DNA of 64,000 nucleotides from Atlantibacter subterraneus (GCF_027853245.1 NZ_JAPTZM010000001.1), one strand, 5' to 3'; shown: positions 24,125 to 33,618, counted from the stretch's first letter. The notes: a model not told the origin generated them from the sequence alone. Program-made: numbers and translations.

Positions 24125-25846
24125 ATGACAAAATCAGCTATGCGCCAACCCCGTACCCTGTTGTTCGCTATTCAGATTGCGCTGGGCAGCGCTTTTTTAC
24201 TCTTCGGCCCGCAGACCGCGCTGGCGGAAGATCAACCCAAAGCCGCCGTGCAGCCGCCCGATGTGCTGTTAGGCCCGCTGTTTACCGATGTCCAGAGCGC
24301 CAAACTGTTCCCCGATCAGAAAACCTTTGCCGATGCGGTGCCAAAAAGCGACCCGTATATGATCCTCGCGGATTACCGGATGCAGCGTAACCAGTCGGGT
24401 TTCGATTTGCGCCACTTTGTGAACCTCAATTTCGACCTGCCAAAAGCGGGCGAGAAGTACGTGCCGCCTGCCGGGCAAAGCCTGCGCGAGCATATCGACG
24501 GGCTGTGGCCGGTGCTGACGCGCACTACCGATAAAGCCGCGAAATGGGATTCACTGCTGCCGCTGCCGGAGTCCTATGTGGTGCCGGGCGGTCGCTTCCG
24601 CGAGGTCTATTACTGGGATAGTTATTTCACCATGCTGGGCCTGGCGGAGAGCGGCCACTGGGACAAAATTGAGGATATGGTGAAGAACTTCGCGTATGAG
24701 ATCGACACCTGGGGCCATATCCCCAACGGCAACCGCAGCTACTATCTGAGCCGTTCTCAGCCGCCGTTTTTCTCGCTGATGGTCGAGCTGCTGGCGACCC
24801 ACGATAAATCCGCGCTGCAAACCTTCCAGCCGCAGTTGACCAAAGAGTATCAATACTGGATGGAAGGCGGCGACAGCCTTGCGCCGGGCAGCGCCAGCAA
24901 GCGGGTAGTCAAACTGGAAAACGGCGCGCTGCTTAACCGCTACTGGGACGACCGCGACACGCCGCGTACCGAATCCTGGCTCGACGACGTAACCACCGCG
25001 AAGAACAATCCGGATCGCCCGGCAACCGAGATTTACCGCGATTTGCGCGCGGGCGCGGCCTCCGGCTGGGACTTTAGCTCGCGCTGGATGGATAACCCGC
25101 AACAGTTAGGCTCGATCCACACCACTTCGATTATCCCGGTGGATCTGAACGCTCTGATGTATCAGCTGGAAAAAACGCTGTCGCACGCCAGCAAAGCGGC
25201 GGGCGATGAGGCGGGCGCGGCGCGCTATGACAAACTCGCCAGCCAGCGCCAGCAGGCGATGGAATCGACCCTGTGGAACGACAAACAGGGCTGGTACGCC
25301 GATTACGATCTGCGCCGTAAAGCGGTACGCGATCAGCTTACCGCCGCCGCGCTGTTCCCGCTGTTTGTTAACGCAGCCGCCCAGGATCGCGCTGATAAAG
25401 TGGCGACCGCCACCCAGTCGCAATTGTTGAAGCCGGGCGGCGTGGTGACCACCACGGTAAACACCGGCCAGCAATGGGATGCGCCGAACGGCTGGGCACC
25501 GCTGCAGTGGGTCGCCGCCATGGGGCTGGAGAATTACGGTCACAAGGATCTGTCGATGGAAGTGACCTGGCGGTTCCTGACTAACGTCCAGCACACCTAC
25601 GACCGGGAGAAGAAGCTGGTGGAGAAATATGATGTGTCCAGCACCGGGACCGGTGGCGGCGGCGGGGAATACCCGTTGCAGGATGGGTTCGGGTGGACTA
25701 ACGGGGTGACGCTGATGATGCTGGATAAGCTGTGCGCGGCGCAGAAGCCATGTGATAGTGTGCCGCAGACGCGGCCGGTTTCGGACAGCGAGACCAAACC
25801 GACATCAAGCGCGCCATCTACGGCTCCGGCTGCAAGCGCGCAGTAA
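24125..25846 (+). CDS. treA: Periplasmic trehalase
   Basis: The ATG at 24125 (GGAGA upstream) gives 573 residues. A signal peptide ends near ALAED (residue 37). The GH37 signatures are present: PGGRFREVYYWDSYF near residue 157 and the second one, QWDAPNGWAPLQW, near residue 450; GGGGEYPLQDGFGWTNG follows. It splits trehalose into two glucose molecules in the periplasm, allowing growth on trehalose at high osmolarity. The last 35 residues are a Ser/Thr/Pro/Ala-rich tail. The gene converges on the fimbrial remnant, 24 bases away. TTG at 24122 is a less likely start. Confidence 0.95.
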   Translation: MTKSAMRQPRTLLFAIQIALGSAFLLFGPQTALAEDQPKAAVQPPDVLLGPLFTDVQSAKLFPDQKTFADAVPKSDPYMILADYRMQRNQSGFDLRHFVNLNFDLPKAGEKYVPPAGQSLREHIDGLWPVLTRTTDKAAKWDSLLPLPESYVVPGGRFREVYYWDSYFTMLGLAESGHWDKIEDMVKNFAYEIDTWGHIPNGNRSYYLSRSQPPFFSLMVELLATHDKSALQTFQPQLTKEYQYWMEGGDSLAPGSASKRVVKLENGALLNRYWDDRDTPRTESWLDDVTTAKNNPDRPATEIYRDLRAGAASGWDFSSRWMDNPQQLGSIHTTSIIPVDLNALMYQLEKTLSHASKAAGDEAGAARYDKLASQRQQAMESTLWNDKQGWYADYDLRRKAVRDQLTAAALFPLFVNAAAQDRADKVATATQSQLLKPGGVVTTTVNTGQQWDAPNGWAPLQWVAAMGLENYGHKDLSMEVTWRFLTNVQHTYDREKKLVEKYDVSSTGTGGGGGEYPLQDGFGWTNGVTLMMLDKLCAAQKPCDSVPQTRPVSDSETKPTSSAPSTAPAASAQ

Positions 25847-25870
25847 ACTCAAGTCCTGCTGTGTCCACCA

Positions 25871-26110
25871 CTACCGCCAGATTATACGGGGTGTAATGCT
25901 GTAATTGACATTTTGTTTATTATTATTCCCGTCGATCTTCTCGACGCCGAGGTCATCACCAAAGTCCACTTCTATGGTCTGGCCGTTGCTGATGGTACAG
26001 GGCGGCGCGACCAGCGTGCCGTGAAAAGTCATATTGACGTCCTGGGCGCAGGCGGGCTGAACCAAACCGCCTGTCGCCGCAACCACTAAAGCGGTTAAGA
26101 AAGGTTTCAT
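25871..26110 (-). pseudogene. Truncated minor pilin of a decayed fimbrial locus
   Basis: The 79-residue frame has a signal peptide ending near ACAQ (residue 23) and the start of a chaperone-usher pilin domain (FHGTLVAPPCTISNGQTIEVDFG, including the first Cys). Pilins have 150-180 residues and end with a second Cys region and a C-terminal strand ending in Tyr; both are missing. The frame ends in ITPRIIWR and is cut next to the end of treA. It overlaps the adhesin gene by 4 bases (ATGA), the original operon arrangement. No assembly into a fimbria is expected. Confidence 0.75.
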
Positions 26111-27039
26111 TGATATTCCACCCTCATGGTTGCGCTGGCGTTAAAGGCCCCGGTGGGCAGGCGCGCGCCCGGCTGCTGGGTCAGTATGGCTTTCAGCGCC
26201 GGTTTGGCGGCGGCAGAGGCAAAATTCAGATCGGTATTCAGCGGCAACGCCGTGCCGTTGGCGGTAACTTTGATGCCCATTTCGTTAATATTGGTCTTAA
26301 GCAGATCGTTATCAAAGCTGGCCCCAGTGCCGAGAATTTTCAATTTCAGGCCAAAATTGTCGTAATTACAGGTCAGCGTGTAATCAATGGGTTTTTCCAC
26401 TGTTCCGGCGGCGACATCGGTGACGGCGACTGCGCTGCCAAAATCCACGTCAATCGGGTTACCGTTATTAAAATTACAGGCAGGCAGGGAAATTGTGGCA
26501 TTACCCAGGATAACATCTACAGCACTGTTACGCAGTTCATCGAGTGTTTGACCGGCCAGGCCCGTGTTCAACGTTCCGCCATTCGTTATATCCCCGGTTT
26601 TGATAATATAAAAATAAGCACCACCTACATAAGCATGCAGGTACAATCCGGGATATTGATAGTATTGTCTTGCACCACCATCGCTTGAGTACGGGAATCC
26701 ACCCGTTGTTACTATTCTTATGCCTACTCCTGGTATATTTGTAGCATAAACAGCATTAATATTCGTTGTCGTCATCCAGGGCGCAACCATCGTATTGTAG
26801 ATCGTTCCTGTTCCTGGTGAGCAGATAATCTCTGTGTCATAAGAGCTACCTTGATACTGTTGTGCCAGAACATCTCCAACCTTCGCATTGGGAGGAACGA
26901 CGATATTCCCAAAATCAAATGAGTAAGTAACCTTAGGCATATTAACAGTACATACAGCACCATCAGCATTAGCAGAGCAGACCCCCGACAGAAATAATAA
27001 AAATACTCTCAGTAAAAATGTATAAAAATGATTGTTCAT
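26107..27039 (-). CDS. Two-domain fimbrial adhesin-like protein
   Basis: The 310-residue protein has a signal peptide ending near CSANA, an N-terminal domain of about 165 residues rich in Tyr and Gly (the position of the lectin domain in FimH-like adhesins), and a pilin-type C-terminal domain starting near ISLPACNFNNGNPIDVDFGS, with the second Cys in LTCNYDN and the final strand ASATMRVEYQ that normally inserts into the next subunit. The reading frame is intact, but no chaperone or usher gene remains next to it. The N-terminal half is clearly richer in AT than its surroundings, pointing to horizontal origin. Expression and export would need machinery from another locus. Confidence 0.75.
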   Translation of the reverse strand: MNNHFYTFLLRVFLLFLSGVCSANADGAVCTVNMPKVTYSFDFGNIVVPPNAKVGDVLAQQYQGSSYDTEIICSPGTGTIYNTMVAPWMTTTNINAVYATNIPGVGIRIVTTGGFPYSSDGGARQYYQYPGLYLHAYVGGAYFYIIKTGDITNGGTLNTGLAGQTLDELRNSAVDVILGNATISLPACNFNNGNPIDVDFGSAVAVTDVAAGTVEKPIDYTLTCNYDNFGLKLKILGTGASFDNDLLKTNINEMGIKVTANGTALPLNTDLNFASAAAKPALKAILTQQPGARLPTGAFNASATMRVEYQ

Positions 27040-27061
27040 TTTACGTTGCTCTAATCACTAT

Positions 27062-27321
27062 TTATCTTCGCTGATAAATCAGGATGAAATTAATCACCAT
27101 ATGGTACGGCCCGGCGACAAATGGCGCAGTGGTGCATTCCGGCGTCAGCGTAAAGGTCACCAGGTTCTGCCCCGGGTTCAGCAGCAAGGTGTATTCATAG
27201 AGCATCGATTAATAGAGCCAGTGAAGGTCACTTTTCCGTGGCCCTGGTCTTTGGCGTTTGCCTCGCCCGCAGCCAGAATGACACCCATAACTGAGTTAAG
27301 TAGAACTTTTGTGAGTTTCAT
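27062..27321 (-). pseudogene. Remnant of a major pilin gene fused to a pilin 3' end
   Basis: From the ATG at 27321 the minus strand encodes a signal peptide and pilin start (MKLTKVLLNSVMGVILAAGE, then GKVTFTGSI) but stops at 27178. In another frame the DNA continues YEYTLLLNPGQNLVTFTLTPEC and ends VINFILIYQRR at 27062, which looks like the last strands of a pilin. The simplest reading is a deletion with frameshift joining two pilin-gene parts and removing what lay between, probably including chaperone and usher. Confidence 0.65.
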
Positions 27322-27749
27322 TGATATGTCCTTAAATTAAATTATTTTCCCGAACAAATAATTTACAGCGCAAATTAAACTTTCTTAAAGCTCTTTTTTA
27401 ATATTAATTCACAGCGAGAGGTATTTTAGTCAGTGGTCATTTTCATTCAAGCCCCGGCACAATCCACTTTTGGACGGTTCCTCTTTTAACGGACCTGAAC
27501 CAGAACAACAAAACATTCACTGGATATATTAATCAGGGCGTTTTTTGGCTATCAAACCGTATTTATCACGTAATTTACATAAAAAATATACATGCAATGA
27601 ATTTAAAAAAAATTAATGTTCTCAGCTTTTATATCGGGCCGCGCAATACCTCCATCACCACTCACCTGTTAGGCTCTAACGCCCCCAGCACGATCCGCCA
27701 TGCCCATATCCCGGTATTTGTAATCCATAAACCTAAACCGCGCAGACAA
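27322..27749. other. AT-rich gene-free stretch upstream of the fimbrial remnant
   Basis: About 430 bases with no supported gene. The AT-rich half nearest the pilin remnant would have held the fimbrial promoter. I saw no inverted repeats of the kind used for phase variation and no recombinase gene. Confidence 0.5.
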
Positions 27750-27774
27750 TAAAAACCCCACGCTAAACGTGGGG
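27750..27774 (-). terminator. Rho-independent terminator downstream of ymgE
   Basis: CCCCACG-ctaaa-CGTGGGG with a run of A on the plus strand, that is a T run on the minus strand, 40 bases after the ymgE stop codon. Confidence 0.8.
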
Positions 27775-27812
27775 CCGGGTAAGAAAGGAAAACGTTTTAA
27801 AGCTGCCGCAGG

Positions 27813-28067
27813 TCAATCCCTCCGCAACATGCGGAAAATCAACAGCACCACGATGGCACCCACCACCGCGACCAGGAAACTCTGTAAGTTAAAGCCCGTA
27901 ACATCTCCGCCAATGCCGAAGAATGTCGCCAGCCAACCACCTACAACCGCACCCACAATCCCGAGAACACAGGTGAGGATAAATCCGCCCCCGTCTCTAC
28001 CCGGCATAATGAACTTGGCAATCACACCTGCTATCAATCCAAAAATAATCCAGGACAAAATACCCAT
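27813..28067 (-). CDS. ymgE: GlsB/YeaQ/YmgE family small membrane protein
   Basis: The ATG at 28067, with AAGGAG upstream, gives 84 residues in three hydrophobic helices: MGILSWIIFGLIAGVIAKFI, a GFILTCVLGIVGAVVGGWLA segment and a C-terminal LVAVVGAIVVLLIFRML. This is the transglycosylase-associated family of stress-induced inner-membrane proteins; the name does not imply enzyme activity. The longer upstream frame crosses the promoter region and is rejected. In E. coli ymgE also neighbours ycgR and is in divergent orientation. Confidence 0.88.
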   Translation of the reverse strand: MGILSWIIFGLIAGVIAKFIMPGRDGGGFILTCVLGIVGAVVGGWLATFFGIGGDVTGFNLQSFLVAVVGAIVVLLIFRMLRRD

Positions 28068-28220
28068 CGTGAGGCTCCTTATTCTTCGCTGAAAAACATG
28101 ACCCGCCGCAGGCGGGGTACTCTTAGTGAAAGACAGTTCAAGTATAGGCAACTTTTGAAAAAAGGTGAGGAAGGTCACACGCTTAATCGCTCTGTTGCCC
28201 ATTCCCCCCTGGAATTTGTA

Positions 28221-28247
28221 TTAAGTTTTTTGCCGCGTTGCCGATAT
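28221..28247 (+). promoter_or_regulatory. Sigma-28 (FliA) promoter of ycgR
   Basis: TTAAGTTT, 11 bases, then GCCGATAT: the class 3 flagellar consensus is TAAAGTTT-N11-GCCGATAA. It lies about 38 bases before the GTG start and predicts expression with the late flagellar genes. Confidence 0.8.
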
Positions 28248-28284
28248 TCTTGCCATCACTTTGTACAGAGCAGGGATCGGGGAC

Positions 28285-29016
28285 GTGAGTACCTATAATG
28301 AGCAGTTTCTGAAACATCATCCGCTGGCCGTGTTGGGCGTTTTACGGGATTTGCACAAGAATCGCGTGCCGATCCGCATCTCCTGGGGCAGCCAGCAGTT
28401 GATCAGCCGCATTCTCGACGTTGACGCCAGCCAGTTGGTGATGGACTTCGGCAGCCAGAATCATGAAAACAAATCGGTGCAGGAAGCCAGTGATATCCAG
28501 ATTTCCGCCGAAACCCAGGGCGCGAAGATTGAGTTCAATTTGCCGCAGCTGAAAGCAGGCGATTATCAGAGCCTGCCAGCCTTCATCACCCAGCTTCCCC
28601 CTTCCCTGTGGTTTGTGCAGCGTCGCGAGTATTTTCGTATTCCCGCCCCGCTTTCCCCTGTTTTTTATTGCGAAGCAACGCTGACCAGCGGCAGCGCCTT
28701 TCGTTTTCGGCTGGCGGATTTATCTCTCGGTGGCATGGGCGCGCTGGTTGATGGCCCGGTGCCCGAAGGGCTTCAGGAAGGGCAGCTGTTTTCCCAGGTT
28801 AAAATTGAGCTGGGCGAATGGGGAACGTTTCACTTCGATATGCAGCTGATCACCATCTCCGAACGCCTGACGGTGAGCAGTAAAAATGAGACGGTTGTGA
28901 CGCCCCGCCTGAGCTTCCGTTTTCTTAACATCAACCCGGCGGCGGAGCGGGAGCTCCAGCGAATTATCTTCGCGCTGGAGCGTATCGCACGCGAAAAAGC
29001 CAATAAAGTCCGCTGA
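28285..29016 (+). CDS. ycgR: Flagellar brake protein YcgR (cyclic-di-GMP effector)
   Basis: GTG at 28285 gives 243 residues starting (M)STYNEQFLKHHPLAVLG, matching the E. coli start. The N-terminal YcgR domain precedes a PilZ domain with the cyclic-di-GMP motif RREYFR near residue 115 and DLSLGGMGAL about 35 residues later. When bound to cyclic-di-GMP, the protein contacts the flagellar motor and slows it. The sigma-28 promoter upstream fits this role. It converges on emtA with no gap between the stop codons. Confidence 0.95.
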   Translation: MSTYNEQFLKHHPLAVLGVLRDLHKNRVPIRISWGSQQLISRILDVDASQLVMDFGSQNHENKSVQEASDIQISAETQGAKIEFNLPQLKAGDYQSLPAFITQLPPSLWFVQRREYFRIPAPLSPVFYCEATLTSGSAFRFRLADLSLGGMGALVDGPVPEGLQEGQLFSQVKIELGEWGTFHFDMQLITISERLTVSSKNETVVTPRLSFRFLNINPAAERELQRIIFALERIAREKANKVR

Positions 29017-29628
29017 TTACATCACGTCCATGGCCTGCTGCATTTTCCAGATATAGCGGGGGGCCTGCGGCGACGGGTGATTTTTTTGCACGTGCTCGAC
29101 AAATTCATCCGGGCTGAGATCGTTAATCTTATCAATCGCCTTGCGGCGATCCGACGAGAAGGTGCGCAGCAGCGCGCCTGCACCGTTGGCATACGACACC
29201 ATCAGCGCGTATTGCATGGTTGTGGGGTCCTGGATGCCCTGTAGCGCGCCGTGTTCGAGAATGCTCAGGTACGCCGTTCCCATAGAAATATTGCGCTCGG
29301 GGTTTTTCAGCTCGCTGGTGGACGGCTGCCCGCTCCAGCCCATATGGCGATAGACATCGCGCCCGGAAGTGGAGGCTTTGAGCTGCATCAGGCCGACGGC
29401 GTTGGATTTACTGACCGCATTGGGATTGCCACCGGATTCAATAGCAATAATGGCGGTGATCAGCCGCGGGCTGACGCCCCAGGCCGCACCGGCTTTCTCG
29501 CTGATGGGATACCACTGCATGGCGCGTTTAACCGGAACTTCAGGGTTCCAGGGTGGATTTTTATAGTCGGGAGTAGAGGAGCATCCTGCCAGAAACAGGA
29601 CCAGTACAATCAGCCATTTAAAATTCAC
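29017..29628 (-). CDS. emtA: Membrane-bound endo-type lytic transglycosylase EmtA (MltE)
   Basis: The 203-residue protein starts with GTG (AGGATAG upstream) and has a lipobox LAGC at 13-16, so it is anchored in the outer membrane. The goose-lysozyme-type domain has the catalytic glutamate at 64 (AIIAIESGGN), then VGLMQLKAS and SYANGAGA. It cleaves glycan strands internally to give anhydromuropeptides, which are later processed by the recycling enzymes LdcA and NagZ also encoded in this window. Confidence 0.95.
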   Translation of the reverse strand: MNFKWLIVLVLFLAGCSSTPDYKNPPWNPEVPVKRAMQWYPISEKAGAAWGVSPRLITAIIAIESGGNPNAVSKSNAVGLMQLKASTSGRDVYRHMGWSGQPSTSELKNPERNISMGTAYLSILEHGALQGIQDPTTMQYALMVSYANGAGALLRTFSSDRRKAIDKINDLSPDEFVEHVQKNHPSPQAPRYIWKMQQAMDVM

Positions 29629-29767
29629 GCAAACTATCCTTTTTGTTTTGCCAAATCGGCATCAAAACCCCGCCGGGAGTGTGCTTCGCCAACCACTCGA
29701 CGGATGACAACAATCAATGTTAGCGGCATGATAACCATTCTATGTAATAAATCAGCAAGGAAATGCC

Positions 29768-30703
29768 ATGTCCCGCATCCATCTCATCGCTCCATCCGGT
29801 TATTGCATTGCGCAGGAGGCCGCGCAGCGCGGTGTACAGCGGCTCACCGAGGCGGGACATCAGGTGAGCAATCAGGCAGTTATTTCCCGGCGTTTTCAAC
29901 GGTTTGCCGGGGATGATGCGGCGCGCCTTTACGATATCAATCAACTGGCGACCTTAACCAATTCCGATATCGTGCTGGCGGTGCGCGGCGGTTACGGTGT
30001 CACGCGCCTGCTGGAAAATATAGACTATTCCGCAATCGCCGCGCGCCAGCGCCGCAACCCGCTGGTCATTTGCGGGCACAGCGATTTTTCCGCCGTGCAG
30101 CTACAGCTGCTGGCTACCGAAAATGTCATCACGTTCTGCGGGCCGATGCTGGCAGGCAATTTTGGCGCGCCGGAAATGAACGCGTTTACGTGGCACCACT
30201 TCTGGCAGGCTGTGACCTCGCCGGAATTCACCCTGGAGTGGCAAACCCGCGCGCCAGACTGCCAGGCGCACGGCACTATCTGGGGCGGTAATCTGGCAAT
30301 GCTGTGTTCGCTGCTGGGCACCCCGTGGATGCCGGACATTGAAGGCGGCATTCTGGTGGTGGAAGACATCAACGAACACCCGTACCGCATCGAGCGGATG
30401 CTGTTGCAACTGCATCAGGCGGGCATTCTCAACCGGCAGCGCGCGCTGGTGCTCGGCAGCTTTAGCGCCAGCAAACCCAACGATTACGATAACGGCTACG
30501 ATCTGGATGCAATGATCGAGACCCTGCGCCCGCGTCTGGCGATCCCGGTAATTCCCGGTCTGGATTTTGGTCACGAGCAGCGTACCGTGACGCTGCCGCT
30601 GGGCGCGATGGGTAGCCTTATCTGTGACGCTAATCAGGTGTCGCTCACCGTCAAAGGTCATCCCGTGGTGAATAATTCCGGAAATAATCATTCACATCGT
30701 TAA
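29768..30703 (+). CDS. ldcA: Murein tetrapeptide L,D-carboxypeptidase
   Basis: The 311-residue serine peptidase of family S66 has its nucleophile at Ser105 in GHSDFS, an earlier AVRGGYGVTR motif, and later GGNLAMLCSLLGT and the His in LDFGHEQ. It removes the terminal D-Ala from L-Ala-D-Glu-meso-Dap-D-Ala tetrapeptides in the cytoplasm during peptidoglycan recycling. AAGGAA precedes the ATG. It is divergent from emtA. Confidence 0.95.
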   Translation: MSRIHLIAPSGYCIAQEAAQRGVQRLTEAGHQVSNQAVISRRFQRFAGDDAARLYDINQLATLTNSDIVLAVRGGYGVTRLLENIDYSAIAARQRRNPLVICGHSDFSAVQLQLLATENVITFCGPMLAGNFGAPEMNAFTWHHFWQAVTSPEFTLEWQTRAPDCQAHGTIWGGNLAMLCSLLGTPWMPDIEGGILVVEDINEHPYRIERMLLQLHQAGILNRQRALVLGSFSASKPNDYDNGYDLDAMIETLRPRLAIPVIPGLDFGHEQRTVTLPLGAMGSLICDANQVSLTVKGHPVVNNSGNNHSHR

Positions 30704-30799
30704 TTAGTCCCTCATTCACGGCCTAATTGTGGTATACCAAAATAGACCCGGCGGCGTTGCGCCGCCTTGATAACAGCATGATGAAGGAGAACGATAACG

Positions 30800-32530
30800 T
30801 TGGACGGCGGGGCGATTTTTAGTCTGTTTATTCTGGGTTCGGTGCTGGTTACCTGTAGCATTTTATTAAGTTCGTTTTCTTCCCGTCTCGGTATCCCTAT
30901 TCTGGTTATCTTTCTCGCCATCGGCATGCTGGCGGGAATCGATGGCGTCGGCGGCATTCCTTTCGATAACTACCCTCTCGCCTATTTGATCAGTAACCTG
31001 GCGCTGGCAGTGATCCTGCTGGACGGCGGGATGCGCACCCAGGCGAGTTCGTTTCGCGTGGCGCTGGGCCCGGCGCTGTCGCTGGCGACCGTTGGGGTGT
31101 TGATCACCTCGGGGCTGACCGGCATGGCGGCGGCGTGGCTGTTCGGCCTGCCGATTATGGAAGGCTTGCTGATCGGCGCGATTGTCGGCTCGACGGATGC
31201 GGCGGCGGTGTTTTCCCTGCTCGGCGGCAAGGGGCTGAACGAGCGTGTGGGCGCGACGCTGGAAATTGAATCCGGCAGCAACGACCCGATGGCGGTGTTC
31301 CTGACCATCACCCTGATTGAGATGATCCAGCATCACACCAGTACACTTAGCTGGATGTTCGCCTGGGAAATCATCCAGCAGTTCGGGCTCGGCATTATCG
31401 TCGGTCTGGGCGGCGGCTTCCTGCTGTTGCAGATGATCAACCGCATTTCTATGCCCCAGGGGCTGTATCCGCTGCTGGCGCTCAGCGGCGGCATCATGAT
31501 CTTCGCCATTACCACGGCGATAGACGGCAGCGGCATCCTGGCGGTGTACCTGTGCGGATTCCTGTTGGGCAACCGCCCGATCCGCAACCGCTACGCTATT
31601 CTGCAAAACTTTGACGGTCTGGCCTGGCTGGCGCAAATCGGCATGTTCCTGGTGCTGGGCCTGCTGGTCAATCCATCCGATTTACTCGCCATCGCGATTC
31701 CGGCGCTGCTGCTGTCGCTGTGGATGATCCTGTTTGCCCGTCCGCTGTCGGTGTTCCTGGGCCTGCTGCCGTTCCGCGGCTTTAATCTGCGCGAGCGGAT
31801 CTTTATTAGCTGGGTGGGGCTGCGCGGCGCGGTGCCGATTATTCTCGCCGTGTTCCCGATGATGGCGGGCCTTGAGAACTCGCGGCTGTTCTTTAACGTG
31901 GCGTTCTTTGTGGTGCTGGTGTCGCTGCTGTTGCAGGGCACGTCGCTGAGCTGGGCGGCCAAAAAAGCCAAAGTTGTGGTGCCGCCGGTGGGCGTGCCGA
32001 TTTCCCGCGTCGGGCTGGATATCCACCCGGAAAACCCGTGGGAGCAGTTTGTTTACCAGCTCAGCGAAGAGAAATGGTGCGTGGGCGCGGCGCTGCGTGA
32101 TTTGCATATGCCGAAAGAGACCCGCATCGCGGCGCTGTTCCGCAATAATCAGCTGCTGCACCCTAACGGCAGTACCCGGCTTCAGGAAGGAGATATTCTG
32201 TGCGTGATTGGCCGCGAGCGCGACTTACCGGCGCTCGGTAAGCTGTTCAGCCAGTCGCCGCCGGTGGAGCTGGATCAGCGCTTCTTCGGCGACTTTATCC
32301 TCGAAGCCAGCGCCAAATTCGCCGATGTGGCGTTTATTTACGGTCTGGAAGCCAAAGACGCGGATGATGCCCAGCAAACCATTGGCGAAATGATGCTGGC
32401 GCAGCTCGGCGCGGCACCGGTTGTTGGCGATCAGATTGAGTTTGCCGGGATGACCTGGACCGTGGCGGAGAAAGAGGATAACCAGATCCGCAAAGTGGGC
32501 CTGCGGGTGCCGGAACCCGAGGCGGAGTGA
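30800..32530 (+). CDS. cvrA: K+/H+ antiporter NhaP2 (CvrA)
   Basis: The protein of 576 residues has a CPA1 antiporter domain of about 12 helices with the ion-binding region IESGSNDPMAVFLT (near residue 160), then a TrkA-C (RCK-C) domain at about 400-490 and a CorC/HlyC-like C-terminal domain. The start is TTG at 30800, preceded by AAGGAGA. It exchanges cytoplasmic K+ for protons and protects cells during growth at low osmolarity. It ends 17 bases before the dadX stop on the other strand. Confidence 0.95.
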   Translation: MDGGAIFSLFILGSVLVTCSILLSSFSSRLGIPILVIFLAIGMLAGIDGVGGIPFDNYPLAYLISNLALAVILLDGGMRTQASSFRVALGPALSLATVGVLITSGLTGMAAAWLFGLPIMEGLLIGAIVGSTDAAAVFSLLGGKGLNERVGATLEIESGSNDPMAVFLTITLIEMIQHHTSTLSWMFAWEIIQQFGLGIIVGLGGGFLLLQMINRISMPQGLYPLLALSGGIMIFAITTAIDGSGILAVYLCGFLLGNRPIRNRYAILQNFDGLAWLAQIGMFLVLGLLVNPSDLLAIAIPALLLSLWMILFARPLSVFLGLLPFRGFNLRERIFISWVGLRGAVPIILAVFPMMAGLENSRLFFNVAFFVVLVSLLLQGTSLSWAAKKAKVVVPPVGVPISRVGLDIHPENPWEQFVYQLSEEKWCVGAALRDLHMPKETRIAALFRNNQLLHPNGSTRLQEGDILCVIGRERDLPALGKLFSQSPPVELDQRFFGDFILEASAKFADVAFIYGLEAKDADDAQQTIGEMMLAQLGAAPVVGDQIEFAGMTWTVAEKEDNQIRKVGLRVPEPEAE

Positions 32531-32547
32531 TCCGCCCCGGTGCGTGA

Positions 32548-33618
32548 TTACTGAGTGACCACCGGCACGCGCGGCGCGAGCGCGCACATCAGCTCATAAC
32601 CTACGGTGCCCGAGGGCGCGGCCACATCGTCGATTTTGATGTTGTCGCCCCACAGCTCCACCGAACTGCCGATGCCCGCCTGCGGGCACGGCGTTAAGTC
32701 CACCGTTAACATATCCATCGACACCCGTCCCACCAGTTGGGTGCGCACGCCATCGACCATCACCGGCGTACCGGTGGGTGCCTGGCGCGGGTAGCCGTCG
32801 GCATAACCGCAGGCCACTACGCCGATACGCTGCTCGCCAGTCGCCTTGTAGAGACTGCCGTAGCCCACCGTATCCCCGGCCTTCAGATTCTGAATGCCGA
32901 TGATTTCGCTATTCAGGGTCATTACCGGTTTAAGGCCGGAGGTAGCGACATCGCGCCACTGCCCGCTCGGCGATGCGCCATACAGCACAATCCCCGGGCG
33001 CACCCAGTCGAAATGGCTTTCCGGGTGCCACAGCGTGGCGGCGGAGTTGGCCAGCGAGCGCGGGCTGTCGAGCCCTTCCGCCGCCTGCTCAATGCGCGCC
33101 AGCGGTTCGGCAATGCCGTCCGGGTGTTCGGCGTCGGCGAAATGCGCCATTAGCGTCAGTTGGCCGACGTTTTTCAGCTCGCGCAGTTGCCGCCACACCG
33201 TCTGAACCCGATCCGGCGTAAAGCCCAGCCGGTTCATCCCGCTGTTGATTTTAAGATATACGTCGATGGGCGCGTTCAGCCGGGCATTGGCCAGCACTTT
33301 CACCTGCCAGTTACTGTGCAGGCTGGTGGTTAAACGGTAGCGGTCAAACAGCGCCAGCTCATCGGCATGGAAAAACCCTTCCAGCATCAGAATCGGGCCT
33401 TTCCAGCCGCGTTCACGCAGTAAAATCGCCTCTTCAATATTGAGCATCGCGAAGCCGTCGGTGCCGGAAAGGCCTGACCAGACGCGGTCAAGACCGTGTC
33501 CATAGGCATTCGCTTTGACCACCGACCACACCCGGGAATGGGGTGCGGCTGAGCGCACCACCTGAAGATTTTGCCGCAATGCTTGCAAGTCGAGACGCGC
33601 GACAATTGGACGAGCCAT
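32548..33618 (-). CDS. dadX: Catabolic alanine racemase
   Basis: From ATG 33618 (AGGAG 7 bases upstream) the protein has 356 residues, exactly the E. coli DadX length. The PLP lysine is Lys35 in VVKANAYGHG, and the second catalytic residue, a tyrosine, is in GYGSLYKA. It converts L-alanine to D-alanine, which DadA then oxidises. It follows dadA by 13 bases as the second gene of the dadAX operon. The longer frame upstream runs back through the end of dadA. Confidence 0.96.
   Translation of the reverse strand: MARPIVARLDLQALRQNLQVVRSAAPHSRVWSVVKANAYGHGLDRVWSGLSGTDGFAMLNIEEAILLRERGWKGPILMLEGFFHADELALFDRYRLTTSLHSNWQVKVLANARLNAPIDVYLKINSGMNRLGFTPDRVQTVWRQLRELKNVGQLTLMAHFADAEHPDGIAEPLARIEQAAEGLDSPRSLANSAATLWHPESHFDWVRPGIVLYGASPSGQWRDVATSGLKPVMTLNSEIIGIQNLKAGDTVGYGSLYKATGEQRIGVVACGYADGYPRQAPTGTPVMVDGVRTQLVGRVSMDMLTVDLTPCPQAGIGSSVELWGDNIKIDDVAAPSGTVGYELMCALAPRVPVVTQ

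Noticed and set aside
23947..24390. 147-codon plus-strand frame overlapping the start of treA
   Set aside because: It begins inside the terminator region and covers the trehalase signal sequence in another frame.
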